This document shows positions 1-7,063 of a DNA stretch of 7,279 nucleotides, piece after piece. The stretch's first letter is position 1. Each line of letters starts with the position of its first letter. The notes under the pieces were generated by a model. It was not told the DNA's origin, made no database searches, and saw nothing but the letters and a program-made list of their open reading frames with translations. Source of the stretch: JAENVU01 sp031422675 (GTDB taxonomy: Bacteria > Actinomycetota > Acidimicrobiia > IMCC26256 > JAENVU01); the NCBI GenBank assembly GCA_031422675.1, contig JANPMG010000003.1, positions 1 to 7,279 of the forward strand, in the 5' to 3' direction. The translations under genes and the position numbers were made by a program.

Positions 1-441
1 GACCGGGTCCGCGCGTACATCCAGCAGGGCATCGACGAAGGCGCCACGCTCGTGACCGGCGGGGTGGAGCAGCCCGAGGGCCTCGCCACCGGCTACTTCA
101 TCAAGCCGACGGTGTTCGCGGACGTCACGAACGACATGACCATCGCCCAGGAGGAGATCTTCGGCCCGGTCGTGTCGATCATCACCTACGAGGACGAGGA
201 CGACGCCGTCCGCATCGCGAACGACACCGTGTACGGACTCCACGCCGGCGTCTACTCCGCCGACAAGGACCGTGCGGTGGCGATTGCTCGCCGGCTCGAG
301 GCCGGTCAGGTGGACATCAACGGCCCGCAGTTCAACCTCGGCGCCCCGTTCGGTGGTTACAAGCAGTCCGGGCTCGGCCGGGAGTACGGCACGTACGGCC
401 TCGAAGAGTTCCTCGAGGTCAAAGCCGTCCAGATCCCGTAG
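1..441 (+). CDS. Aldehyde dehydrogenase, C-terminal fragment (5' end outside the window)
   Basis: The reading frame is open from base 1 to a TAG stop at 439-441 (146 codons). It shows the C-terminal hallmarks of the NAD(P)-dependent aldehyde dehydrogenase superfamily: the EEIFGPV motif (about residues 54-60 of the fragment), whose Glu-Ile-Phe segment helps bind the nicotinamide ribose, the IANDTVYGLHAGV segment, and the closing run with APFGGYKQSGLGRE followed by GLEEFLEVKAV, which forms the oligomerisation tail. The catalytic Cys and general-base Glu lie upstream and cannot be seen, so activity cannot be checked. Family members oxidise aldehydes to carboxylic acids in the cytoplasm; the substrate cannot be told from this part. 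Nothing in the visible portion looks broken. The pilin operon starts 55 bases later with its own promoter-like site, so the two are probably separate transcription units. Confidence 0.95.
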   Translation, partial: DRVRAYIQQGIDEGATLVTGGVEQPEGLATGYFIKPTVFADVTNDMTIAQEEIFGPVVSIITYEDEDDAVRIANDTVYGLHAGVYSADKDRAVAIARRLEAGQVDINGPQFNLGAPFGGYKQSGLGREYGTYGLEEFLEVKAVQIP

Positions 442-454
442 GGCGTCCGAGTCC

Positions 455-460
455 TATGCT
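455..460 (+). promoter_or_regulatory. Candidate -10 box (TATGCT) for the prepilin operon
   Basis: TATGCT fits the actinobacterial TANNNT -10 consensus and lies in the short gap after the aldehyde dehydrogenase. It would place a transcription start near 467 and give a leader of about 30 bases that contains the ribosome binding site at 485-490. I see no good -35 hexamer at 16-18 bases. The box sits in the loop of a short inverted repeat (CCGAG at 447-451, CTCGG at 459-463), which may be a weak end signal for the dehydrogenase or a protein-binding site. This is an inference from the sequence alone. Confidence 0.4.
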
Positions 461-484
461 CGGGGCCCGGCGGTGTGGTCATGC

Positions 485-490
485 AGGTGA
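485..490 (+). promoter_or_regulatory. Ribosome binding site (AGGTGA) of the first prepilin gene
   Basis: AGGTGA ends six bases before the ATG at 497. Its TGA is itself an in-frame stop (488-490), so translation can only begin at GTG 494 or ATG 497. The spacing favours ATG 497. Confidence 0.6.
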
Positions 491-496
491 CGGGTG

Positions 497-1021
497 ATGT
501 TGGGGTTCGTGAAGAGTCGACGCGGTGAAGTGGGCGAGACCCTCGTCGAGATCCTCGTGTCCACCGCGCTGCTCGGGATCGTCGGTATCGGCATCATCGG
601 CGCCATCGCCTCGGTGTTGGTCAGCACCGAGATCGACCGCAAGGTGTCCCACGCCGAGACCATCATCCGCTCGTACGCATCGGCCATCCAGCGGGCCGAG
701 TACATCCCGTGCGGATCGGCCGCGGCGTACACGGCTGCGGCCGGATTCACGCCTCCTCGGCGTTTTGATGCCACCGTCACCGACGTCGGTTATTGGGACG
801 GCGCGGCGCCGGTGGTGGTCCCCAAGGCGGACCCGGCCCCCCGCCAGTCCTCGACGCTGAATTTCGGGGCGTGCGCCCCGGGCTCGGACCACGGGCTGCA
901 ACAGGTGAGTCTGCGGGTTGCGGCCGTGGTGAGCGGCCGGCCGGACTCGAGCGGACGAGCCGAGCTCACGGTGTTCAAGCGGGACCCGGCCGGCCGGCCG
1001 CCCGCGGCGAGCGGGCCGTGA
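497..1021 (+). CDS. Type IV prepilin-like protein, PilV/PulI-like minor pilin candidate
   Basis: This 174-residue protein has a class III (prepilin) signal. A short basic leader (residues 1-13, containing KSRRG) ends in Gly13, followed by ETLVEIL and a hydrophobic helix to about residue 43. Cleavage by a prepilin peptidase after Gly13 would leave Glu14 as residue +1 and Glu18 as the conserved +5 glutamate. The usual +1 Phe is replaced by Glu, which is uncommon. The C-terminal part is a small, probably beta-rich globular head with just two cysteines (Cys72, Cys126), a likely disulfide once exported. The tail is Pro/Gly/Ala-rich and low in complexity (bases about 985-1018). The next gene starts inside its stop codon (GTGA overlap), so the two are translationally coupled. 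The position ahead of a PilW/PulJ-like gene suggests a minor pilin or pseudopilin that primes assembly of a pilus. The first base could instead be GTG 494, adding one residue. Confidence 0.85.
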   Translation: MLGFVKSRRGEVGETLVEILVSTALLGIVGIGIIGAIASVLVSTEIDRKVSHAETIIRSYASAIQRAEYIPCGSAAAYTAAAGFTPPRRFDATVTDVGYWDGAAPVVVPKADPAPRQSSTLNFGACAPGSDHGLQQVSLRVAAVVSGRPDSSGRAELTVFKRDPAGRPPAASGP

Positions 1022-1613
1022 TCTCGCGGCTGCGGTTCGGGTTGCGGGTCCGGTCGTCGGCCGCCGGGGCGCACGGATTCACGTTGGTCGAACTGCTCGT
1101 CACCGTGGTGATCCTCGGGATCATCATGGCGGCGATCGGGGCCATGATCACGACGGCGTTCCGCACCACCACGATCGTGAGCAGCCGGCTGAACGCATCG
1201 CGCGCACCCAAGTTGGTGTCCACCTACTGGATCCCCGACGTCGGAGGCGCCGAGGTGATCAAACGCGATGTGGGCGGCTGCGGAGATGCGGCGGGCGACA
1301 CCCCGCTCGTGACGTTCGAGTGGTCCCGGTACCCGTCGGCGGTGGGGACCGAGGCTCCGGATGCGGCGGCGCCACCGACTCCGGGCTCCGCCACGTGGGC
1401 CATCGTCACTCGCGGCACCCGTACGCAGGTGGTCCGACGCGAGTGCGGGCGGGCGGGCCCGATCCGGACCGCCACCGTGGTGCCGGACCTTGGTGCCGAT
1501 TCGGTTCGACTCGATGCGGCCGGCACTGCGATCACCGTCAGCGTTCCGGATCGCACGGAGCCGAATGAGCAGTTCACGTTCGTCGTCGACGGCACGCAAG
1601 CGGTGACTCCGTC

Positions 1614-1617
<4 letters not shown>
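1018..1617 (+). CDS. Type IV prepilin-like protein, PilW/PulJ-like minor pilin candidate
   Basis: This 199-residue protein has a textbook class III signal: a 20-residue leader rich in Arg ending in Gly20, then FTLVELLVTVVILGII, with Phe21 at +1 and Glu25 at +5. The hydrophobic helix runs to about residue 45 and gives both the membrane anchor and the pilus-core packing surface. The head domain (about 65-199) contains two cysteines (Cys88, Cys143), and a WAIVTRGTRTQVVRREC stretch typical of the beta-sheet of PilW/PulJ-type pseudopilins. The start is taken as GTG 1018 because it overlaps the upstream TGA as GTGA and leaves a leader of normal length; the frame is open further upstream but that stretch is antisense-free overlap with the first pilin gene and has no pilin features. 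Only a weak Shine-Dalgarno (GGCGAG, 1006-1011) is present, so translation likely depends on coupling. The protein probably works in the cytoplasmic membrane and pilus tip with its two neighbours. Confidence 0.88.
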
Positions 1618-3708
<2,091 letters not shown>

Positions 3709-3716
<8 letters not shown>

Positions 3717-3728
3717 CTCAATAAGGGT
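3709..3728. terminator. Small hairpin spanning both convergent stop codons
   Basis: ACCCTT (3709-3714) and AAGGGT (3723-3728) are perfect complements around an eight-base loop. The hairpin covers the TGA of the + strand pilin operon and the TGA of the - strand zinc-ribbon gene. It is the only symmetric element at this convergent junction and could end transcription from both sides, but the stem has only three G-C pairs and no T-run follows on either strand, so an intrinsic terminator is uncertain. Confidence 0.35.
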
Positions 3729-3903
3729 CGGGCTCCGTCAGGTCGTCGGCGGTGACGACAAGGTCCCAGCGGTCGAGGCAGTCCTCGCACCGATAGGTGG
3801 CGATGTCGCCGTCGCGATACGGCGATTCCTCGGTGCCCGGTTGGACGAGGTGCGCCCGGCCACCGCAGTCGACGCAGACGATGACCGCGGGTGGGTCGGT
3901 CAC
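3718..3903 (-). CDS. Small zinc-ribbon protein (61 residues)
   Basis: Read on the - strand from GTG (3903-3901) to TGA (3720-3718), this encodes 61 residues with two CxxC pairs, Cys10/Cys13 (CVDC) and Cys39/Cys42 (CEDC), 25 residues apart. That is the metal-binding pattern of a zinc ribbon. The tail is acidic and ends DLTEPDPY. The GTG start overlaps the stop of the preceding CMD-like gene as GTGA, so the two proteins are made from one message, probably by reinitiation. The frame is open further upstream, but that stretch is a shadow of the CMD-like gene. I do not recognise a named family; a cytoplasmic role as an accessory, nucleic-acid-binding or metal-binding factor is possible but not shown. 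Confidence 0.8.
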   Translation of the reverse strand: MTDPPAVIVCVDCGGRAHLVQPGTEESPYRDGDIATYRCEDCLDRWDLVVTADDLTEPDPY

Positions 3904-4415
3904 GCGGTGACGGCGGTATCCACCACCGCACCGCCGTCGATCATCTGGAGCGAGCAGGTCTGGTCGAGTCCGAGGACCTGCATGAAGCGGCCCATCGCGA
4001 GGTACTTCGCAATGACCAAGGTGAGTTCGACCACCTCGCCGGGGTCGAACGCCGCGTTGAGTCGGGCCATCAACTCGTCGTCGATGCGGGCCGAGTCGGT
4101 GCAGAACCGCGCCGCGTACTCGAGCGCAACGGACTCGGCGGGGGAGAAGCGGTCGTCGGTGGGGTCGGTGACCGCGGCGAGGTCGGCGTCGGTGACGCCG
4201 GCCTCGACGGCCATCGGCGTGCGCCAGCCGAGACACACGGCACACTCGTTGATGATGGCGACGCGCATCCGTACGAGTTCGTGGAGTCGCCAGTCGAGGC
4301 TGCTGTTCCAGACCGCGGCATCGAAGCCACCGACCGCGCCCGCGAGTTCGGGCCGGAGCGACAATGCGGAGACGACCTCGAGCTGATCGCCGGATGGAAG
4401 TGGGATACGCGCCAT
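3900..4415 (-). CDS. Carboxymuconolactone decarboxylase / AhpD-like family protein
   Basis: This 171-residue, mostly helical protein carries the AhpD/CMD core: an HELVRMRVAIINECAVC stretch with Glu about 12 residues ahead of a CxxC pair (Cys82 and Cys85 by my count), then GWRTPMAVEAG and an ADLAAVTD helix. A second conserved part (FSPAESVALEYAARF, then FDPGEVVELTLVIAKYLAMGRF) completes the fold. In AhpD the CxxC pair and a His four residues after the second Cys form a peroxide-reducing relay; here that position is Arg, so the proton-relay role may be altered. The family includes alkylhydroperoxidase-type enzymes and gamma-carboxymuconolactone decarboxylase; the CxxC favours redox chemistry. 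The start ATG (4415-4413) was chosen because a TACGCT -10 box lies six bases upstream, and the 46 extra codons of the longer frame are repeat-containing intergenic sequence. It is coupled to the zinc-ribbon gene through a GTGA overlap. Confidence 0.87.
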   Translation of the reverse strand: MARIPLPSGDQLEVVSALSLRPELAGAVGGFDAAVWNSSLDWRLHELVRMRVAIINECAVCLGWRTPMAVEAGVTDADLAAVTDPTDDRFSPAESVALEYAARFCTDSARIDDELMARLNAAFDPGEVVELTLVIAKYLAMGRFMQVLGLDQTCSLQMIDGGAVVDTAVTA

Positions 4416-4421
4416 CGCCGC

Positions 4422-4427
4422 AGCGTA
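4422..4427 (-). promoter_or_regulatory. Candidate -10 box (TACGCT) of the CMD-like gene, leaderless arrangement
   Basis: On the - strand TACGCT is followed by six bases and then the ATG at 4415. A start of transcription at the usual distance would fall on or next to the ATG, giving a leaderless message; no Shine-Dalgarno is visible. No well-spaced -35 was found. Confidence 0.45.
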
Positions 4428-4442
4428 AACGCCCCCGCCGCA

Positions 4443-4468
4443 ACCCGGATCCCGCACCCGGATCCCGC
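4443..4468. repeat. 13-bp tandem direct repeat, two copies
   Basis: ACCCGGATCCCGC occurs twice back to back (4443-4455, 4456-4468), and a third copy begins with ACCC. It lies just upstream of the CMD-like promoter box, so it could be a paired binding site or a simple replication-slippage product. Confidence 0.85.
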
Positions 4469-4510
4469 ACCCAAACTCTGCGCCGTTGGCTCGATTGCCG
4501 CCCATCCTCC

Positions 4511-4560
4511 GACTTTCGTGCAGTTCACGGAGCTCCCGACCCCCAAAGTGCACGAAAGTC
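4511..4560. repeat. Perfect 12-bp inverted repeat with a 26-base spacer
   Basis: GACTTTCGTGCA (4511-4522) and TGCACGAAAGTC (4549-4560) are exact complements. The spacer is 26 bases. The element lies 74 bases past the amidase stop and about 95 bases before the CMD-like start, both read on the - strand. It may be a transcription terminator hairpin for the amidase (no T-run), an operator, or a copy of a dispersed intergenic palindromic repeat. The rest of 4416-4634 shows no convincing gene. Confidence 0.85.
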
Positions 4561-4634
4561 AGGGTGCGGGCCGTCGGTGTCCCCGTTTGGTGGCGTTCGT
4601 CGCCGGGACGTCCGCCGGCACGACGTGGCGCGGC

Positions 4635-6020
4635 TTACCGCGGGGCGGTGAGGGGCCAGGGACGGGCGGCCTCCACGATGTGAGCGAGCTCCAGGAGGAG
4701 CGGCTCTTCGTGGTGACGACCGAGGACCTGTAAACCCACCGGCAGACCCCGCACCAGTCCCGCTGGGATCTGCATCGCGGGGTTCCCGAAGATGTTGGAC
4801 GGGATGGTGAGCGCACCGTTGTTTCCCGGGCCCACAGTGATGCCGTTCACGACGGACGGGAGTGGCCCGGTGACGTTGAACGCCACATCTGGGTTCGTGG
4901 ATGCGAAGACGAAGTCCACCTGATCGAAGATCGCGGCCATCGTCTCGTTCATCAACACCCGTTGGGCCTCGATCCGAGCGCGGGCCGCGATGTTGTACAT
5001 CTCACCGACCACCTGCATGCCGAATCCGATTTCGGGGGTGAGATCGTCGGCGCAGTCGGGGTAGCGGTCGCCGAGGCGCATGACGATCTCGCTGAGACCC
5101 GAGAGCGCCCACTCGTAGGAGAGTTCGGGCGTCTTCACCGGGATGTCCACCAACTCGAGTCCGGCATCCGCGGCGAGAGCACGCGCCGCGATGTCGACCG
5201 CGGCCGCTACTTCGTCGTCGACGGTGGCGCTTCCGAGGTCGATCGCGATCACGGCCTTCTTGCCGCGCAGCACGCTGCGCAGCGTGCCGAGTTCGGACTC
5301 CCAGCCGCCGACGCGCGGCAACGAGTACGGGTCGCGATGGTCGAAACCGTTACTGACGTCGAAGAAGCGCGCGATGTCGCGGACCGATCGGCTCAAGCAG
5401 CCGCTGACGGCGGTGAGCGAGGCCATGACCATCTCGGGCCCTTTGGGGATCCGGCCGTAGGTGGCCTTGAGTCCCGGGAGTCCGGTGAAGCCGGCCGGGA
5501 TGCGGATCGATCCGCCGCCGTCGCCACCCGTGGCCAACGTGACGAGCCCGCCCGCCACCGCGGCTGCGCTGCCCCCCGACGATCCGCCGGGCGTGTGATC
5601 GGCGTGCCACGGATTGCGGGTGGCGCCGTTGAGTCGGGTGTAGGTGAGGTTCACGCCGCCGAACTCCGACGAGGTGGTGAGTCCCACCGGGATCGCCCCG
5701 GCGGCGCGCAGACGGGTGACCTTGGTGGAGTCGTACCGCGCGACCTCGTCCTTCAGCGCCACCGACCCTTCGGTCGCGGGCCAGCCCATCACGTTGTCGA
5801 GTTCCTTCACGCCGACGGCCAAACCGCCGAACGGTTGGCTGACATCCGCGTTCGCCGCCGCCTTTCGGGCGGCGTCCGGGTCGACGTGGGAGAACGCGTT
5901 GATGTCCGACGACTCGATCGCGGCCAACGTGGCGTCGAGTTCTTCGAGCGGTGTGCGGTCGCCGCGGCGAAACGCCTCGACGAGAGAAACCGCGTCTCCA
6001 TCCCAAGGTTGATCAGTCAT
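4635..6020 (-). CDS. Amidase-signature family hydrolase
   Basis: This 461-residue protein has the full amidase-signature core. Lys72 in LAVGVKELDNV is the catalytic lysine, Ser147 in TPGGSSGGSAAAVAGG is the cis-serine, and Ser171 in GGDGGGSIRIPA is the nucleophile. The 24-residue gap between the two serines matches the family. Members hydrolyse C-N bonds of amides (acylamides, peptide amides, cyclic amides) in the cytoplasm through a Ser-cisSer-Lys triad. GatA, the Glu-tRNA(Gln) amidotransferase subunit, belongs to the same family, but no gatC or gatB neighbour is present and the gene stands alone, so a catabolic or detoxifying amidase is more likely. The substrate is unknown. The start is ATG 6020-6018, six bases after a TATCCT -10 box; an ATG seven codons upstream (6041) would lie ahead of that box and is less likely. 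Length is normal and nothing appears broken. Confidence 0.93.
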   Translation of the reverse strand: MTDQPWDGDAVSLVEAFRRGDRTPLEELDATLAAIESSDINAFSHVDPDAARKAAANADVSQPFGGLAVGVKELDNVMGWPATEGSVALKDEVARYDSTKVTRLRAAGAIPVGLTTSSEFGGVNLTYTRLNGATRNPWHADHTPGGSSGGSAAAVAGGLVTLATGGDGGGSIRIPAGFTGLPGLKATYGRIPKGPEMVMASLTAVSGCLSRSVRDIARFFDVSNGFDHRDPYSLPRVGGWESELGTLRSVLRGKKAVIAIDLGSATVDDEVAAAVDIAARALAADAGLELVDIPVKTPELSYEWALSGLSEIVMRLGDRYPDCADDLTPEIGFGMQVVGEMYNIAARARIEAQRVLMNETMAAIFDQVDFVFASTNPDVAFNVTGPLPSVVNGITVGPGNNGALTIPSNIFGNPAMQIPAGLVRGLPVGLQVLGRHHEEPLLLELAHIVEAARPWPLTAPR

Positions 6021-6026
6021 GCCCGG

Positions 6027-6032
6027 AGGATA
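6027..6032 (-). promoter_or_regulatory. Candidate -10 box (TATCCT) of the amidase gene, leaderless arrangement
   Basis: TATCCT on the - strand is followed by CCGGGC and then the ATG at 6020, the same six-base distance as in the CMD-like gene. No Shine-Dalgarno is present. A TTGACG lies upstream (6048-6043), but only ten bases separate it from the -10, too few for a standard -35. Confidence 0.5.
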
Positions 6033-6042
6033 GGGGGTCACC

Positions 6043-6062
6043 CGTCAAGAATCTCGTCCTGG
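6043..6062 (+). repeat. 20-bp direct repeat, copy 1 (core of the 73-bp arms)
   Basis: The 20 bases beginning CGTCAAGAATCT are identical to 6140-6159 inside the left arm, 97 bases apart. The sub-core TCAAGAATCT recurs a third time, inverted, at 6945-6954. Identity stops at both edges of the 20 bases, so this is only the core and not a whole arm. Confidence 0.9.
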
Positions 6063-6103
6063 TTCCGTCAGGGGTGGCACACCGAGCTGGAGTGAGGGAC
6101 GAA

Positions 6104-6176
6104 CGGAAGCGAGCTGCGAGGGAGGGCGCCGCCGTAGCACGTCAAGAATCTCGTCCTGGCGCCCGTACGAGCAATT
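6104..6176 (+). repeat. Left 73-bp inverted repeat arm flanking the hydrolase gene
   Basis: Bases 6104-6176 match the reverse complement of 6920-6992 without gaps, with about eight mismatches by eye. The identical blocks are 6120-6140 (21 bp), 6142-6151 (10 bp) and 6158-6176 (19 bp, ending CGAGCAATT). The gene-side end reaches two bases into the TAA stop of the hydrolase (6177-6175). Inside the arm, GGGCGCC (6124-6130) and GGCGCCC (6158-6164) can pair around a 27-base loop. Confidence 0.92.
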
Positions 6177-6900
6177 AGGCAGTGAACATGACGCGCCATT
6201 GTTCGATGGTGGGGAGGCGGAACACGTAGTTGTTGGTCCGAGTCGCGCCCATGGTGGCCGACGGGTCGGCCGAGTACTGGTGGCCGGGATACAGCACCGT
6301 GTCGTCGGTGACGGTGGCGAGCCGTTGGGTGAGTGAGTAGTAGAGCTCGTCCGAGTCGCCGCCGGGAAGGTCGGTACGCCCACAGCCGTCGAGGAACAAC
6401 GTGTCGCCCGCGATCAGCCGACCGTCGACGAGGAAGCACTGACTCCCCGGCGTGTGGCCGGGCGTGTGGAGCAGCGTGACGCCGACCGCGCCCACGCTCA
6501 CCACATCGCCGCCGTCGTGGAGCACGAGATCGGAATCCGAACATCCGGTCATGCGCTTGACGCCGAGCGCCTCTTCCCGATTGACGTGTATTCGAGCGTC
6601 CACGCCGTCGATGCTCAACAGCTCGGCGACGCCCTCGATCTCCCAAGCGCCCATCGAGCCGCCCACGTGATCGGGGTGGTAGTGGGTGACGAGCGCGCCG
6701 GTGACGCGCAGCCCGTCGGCTCCTGCGATGTCCACGAGTTCTCGCACCGCGTAGGCCGGATCGACGATGAGTGCCTCGCCGGTCTCCCGATCACCGATGA
6801 GATACGCGAAGTTGACCATCTGCTGGGCGACGGAATTGTCGGCGGCGAAGTCCCGTCCGGACAGCAACTGGCGGAAATACAGGCGATCGGGTTGGCTCAC
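6175..6900 (-). CDS. Metallo-beta-lactamase-fold hydrolase, glyoxalase II/persulfide dioxygenase-like
   Basis: This 241-residue protein holds every metal ligand of the family: THYHPDH (His73, His75, Asp77, His78), HTPGH (His149), AGDTLF (Asp166) and YPGH (His207). The CGRTDLPGGD segment after Asp166 is typical of GloB/YcbL-type glyoxalase II-like enzymes and of ETHE1-type persulfide dioxygenases. These cytoplasmic enzymes cleave thioesters such as S-lactoylglutathione or oxidise glutathione persulfide; actinobacteria mostly use mycothiol, so a mycothiol-linked substrate is possible. The start is GTG 6900-6898, giving the N terminus SQPDRLYFRQLLSGRDFA normal for this group. The frame stays open to 7272, but that extension covers the repeat arm and the divergent gene and is not coding. 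The gene is divergent from the molybdoenzyme gene and sits exactly between two inverted repeat arms. Confidence 0.92.
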   Translation of the reverse strand: MSQPDRLYFRQLLSGRDFAADNSVAQQMVNFAYLIGDRETGEALIVDPAYAVRELVDIAGADGLRVTGALVTHYHPDHVGGSMGAWEIEGVAELLSIDGVDARIHVNREEALGVKRMTGCSDSDLVLHDGGDVVSVGAVGVTLLHTPGHTPGSQCFLVDGRLIAGDTLFLDGCGRTDLPGGDSDELYYSLTQRLATVTDDTVLYPGHQYSADPSATMGATRTNNYVFRLPTIEQWRVMFTA

Positions 6901-6906
6901 AACGCC

Positions 6907-6921
6907 AGTTTGGCAGCCAAA
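6907..6921 (-). promoter_or_regulatory. 13-bp palindrome overlapping a weak -10 box at the hydrolase start
   Basis: TTTGGC (6909-6914) and GCCAAA (6916-6921) form a perfect palindrome around one base. On the - strand, CAAACT (6912-6907) lies six bases before the GTG start and keeps the A and final T of TANNNT, so it may be the -10 of a leaderless promoter. A dimeric repressor bound to the palindrome would cover it. This is inference; no regulator gene is visible here. Confidence 0.4.
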
Positions 6922-6992
6922 TTGCTCGTACGGGCGCCTGGGCCAGATTCTTGAAGTGCTACGGCGGCGCCCTCCCGAGCTGCTCGCCTCCG
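6920..6992 (-). repeat. Right 73-bp inverted repeat arm flanking the hydrolase gene
   Basis: This is the inverted partner of 6104-6176. It ends 19 bases before the hydrolase start codon. The same internal pair is kept (GGGCGCC 6932-6938, GGCGCCC 6966-6972). Between the two arms, all 14 bases of these stems are identical while four of the 27 loop bases differ. Confidence 0.92.
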
Positions 6993-7011
6993 CAGGCTCC
7001 GGCTCGGAGGC
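6986..7011. repeat. GC-rich hairpin in the divergent intergenic region
   Basis: GCCTCCG (6986-6992) pairs perfectly with CGGAGGC (7005-7011) over a 12-base loop. It overlaps the outer end of the right arm and lies about 50 bases before the molybdoenzyme start. It may be an independent stem-loop or part of the repeat element; the left arm lacks a matching second half. Confidence 0.6.
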
Positions 7012-7049
7012 CGCTAAGTCGGTCCTGTTCGTTCGAGCTGTCAGGTCGG

Positions 7050-7055
7050 TAGCCT
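7050..7055 (+). promoter_or_regulatory. Candidate -10 box (TAGCCT) of the molybdoenzyme gene
   Basis: TAGCCT fits TANNNT and lies eight bases before the ATG at 7064, which predicts a leader of only one or two bases or none. No Shine-Dalgarno is present and no convincing -35 is seen. Confidence 0.4.
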
Positions 7056-7063
7056 GCCCCTCT

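Noticed and set aside
447..463. Hairpin after the aldehyde dehydrogenase as an intrinsic terminator
   Set aside because: The stem is only five pairs with no T-run, so I note it within the promoter entry but do not call a terminator.
4635..6020. Calling the amidase gatA
   Set aside because: The signature is shared by the whole family, and no gatB or gatC neighbour supports the tRNA-amidotransferase role.
6027..6048. TTGACG plus TATCCT as a standard -35/-10 promoter of the amidase
   Set aside because: The spacer is only 10 bases against the usual 16-18; the TTGACG is better explained as part of the repeated 20-bp core.
4962..6095. 377-codon open frame on the + strand
   Set aside because: It is antisense to the amidase, whose catalytic motifs are all present, and its own translation is low-complexity Arg/Gly/Asp with no recognisable domain.
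6175..6180. TTAGGC at the end of the left arm as an integron attC-type core
   Set aside because: It arises from the stop codon, there is no matching RYYYAAC partner or second core pair, and no integrase gene is seen.
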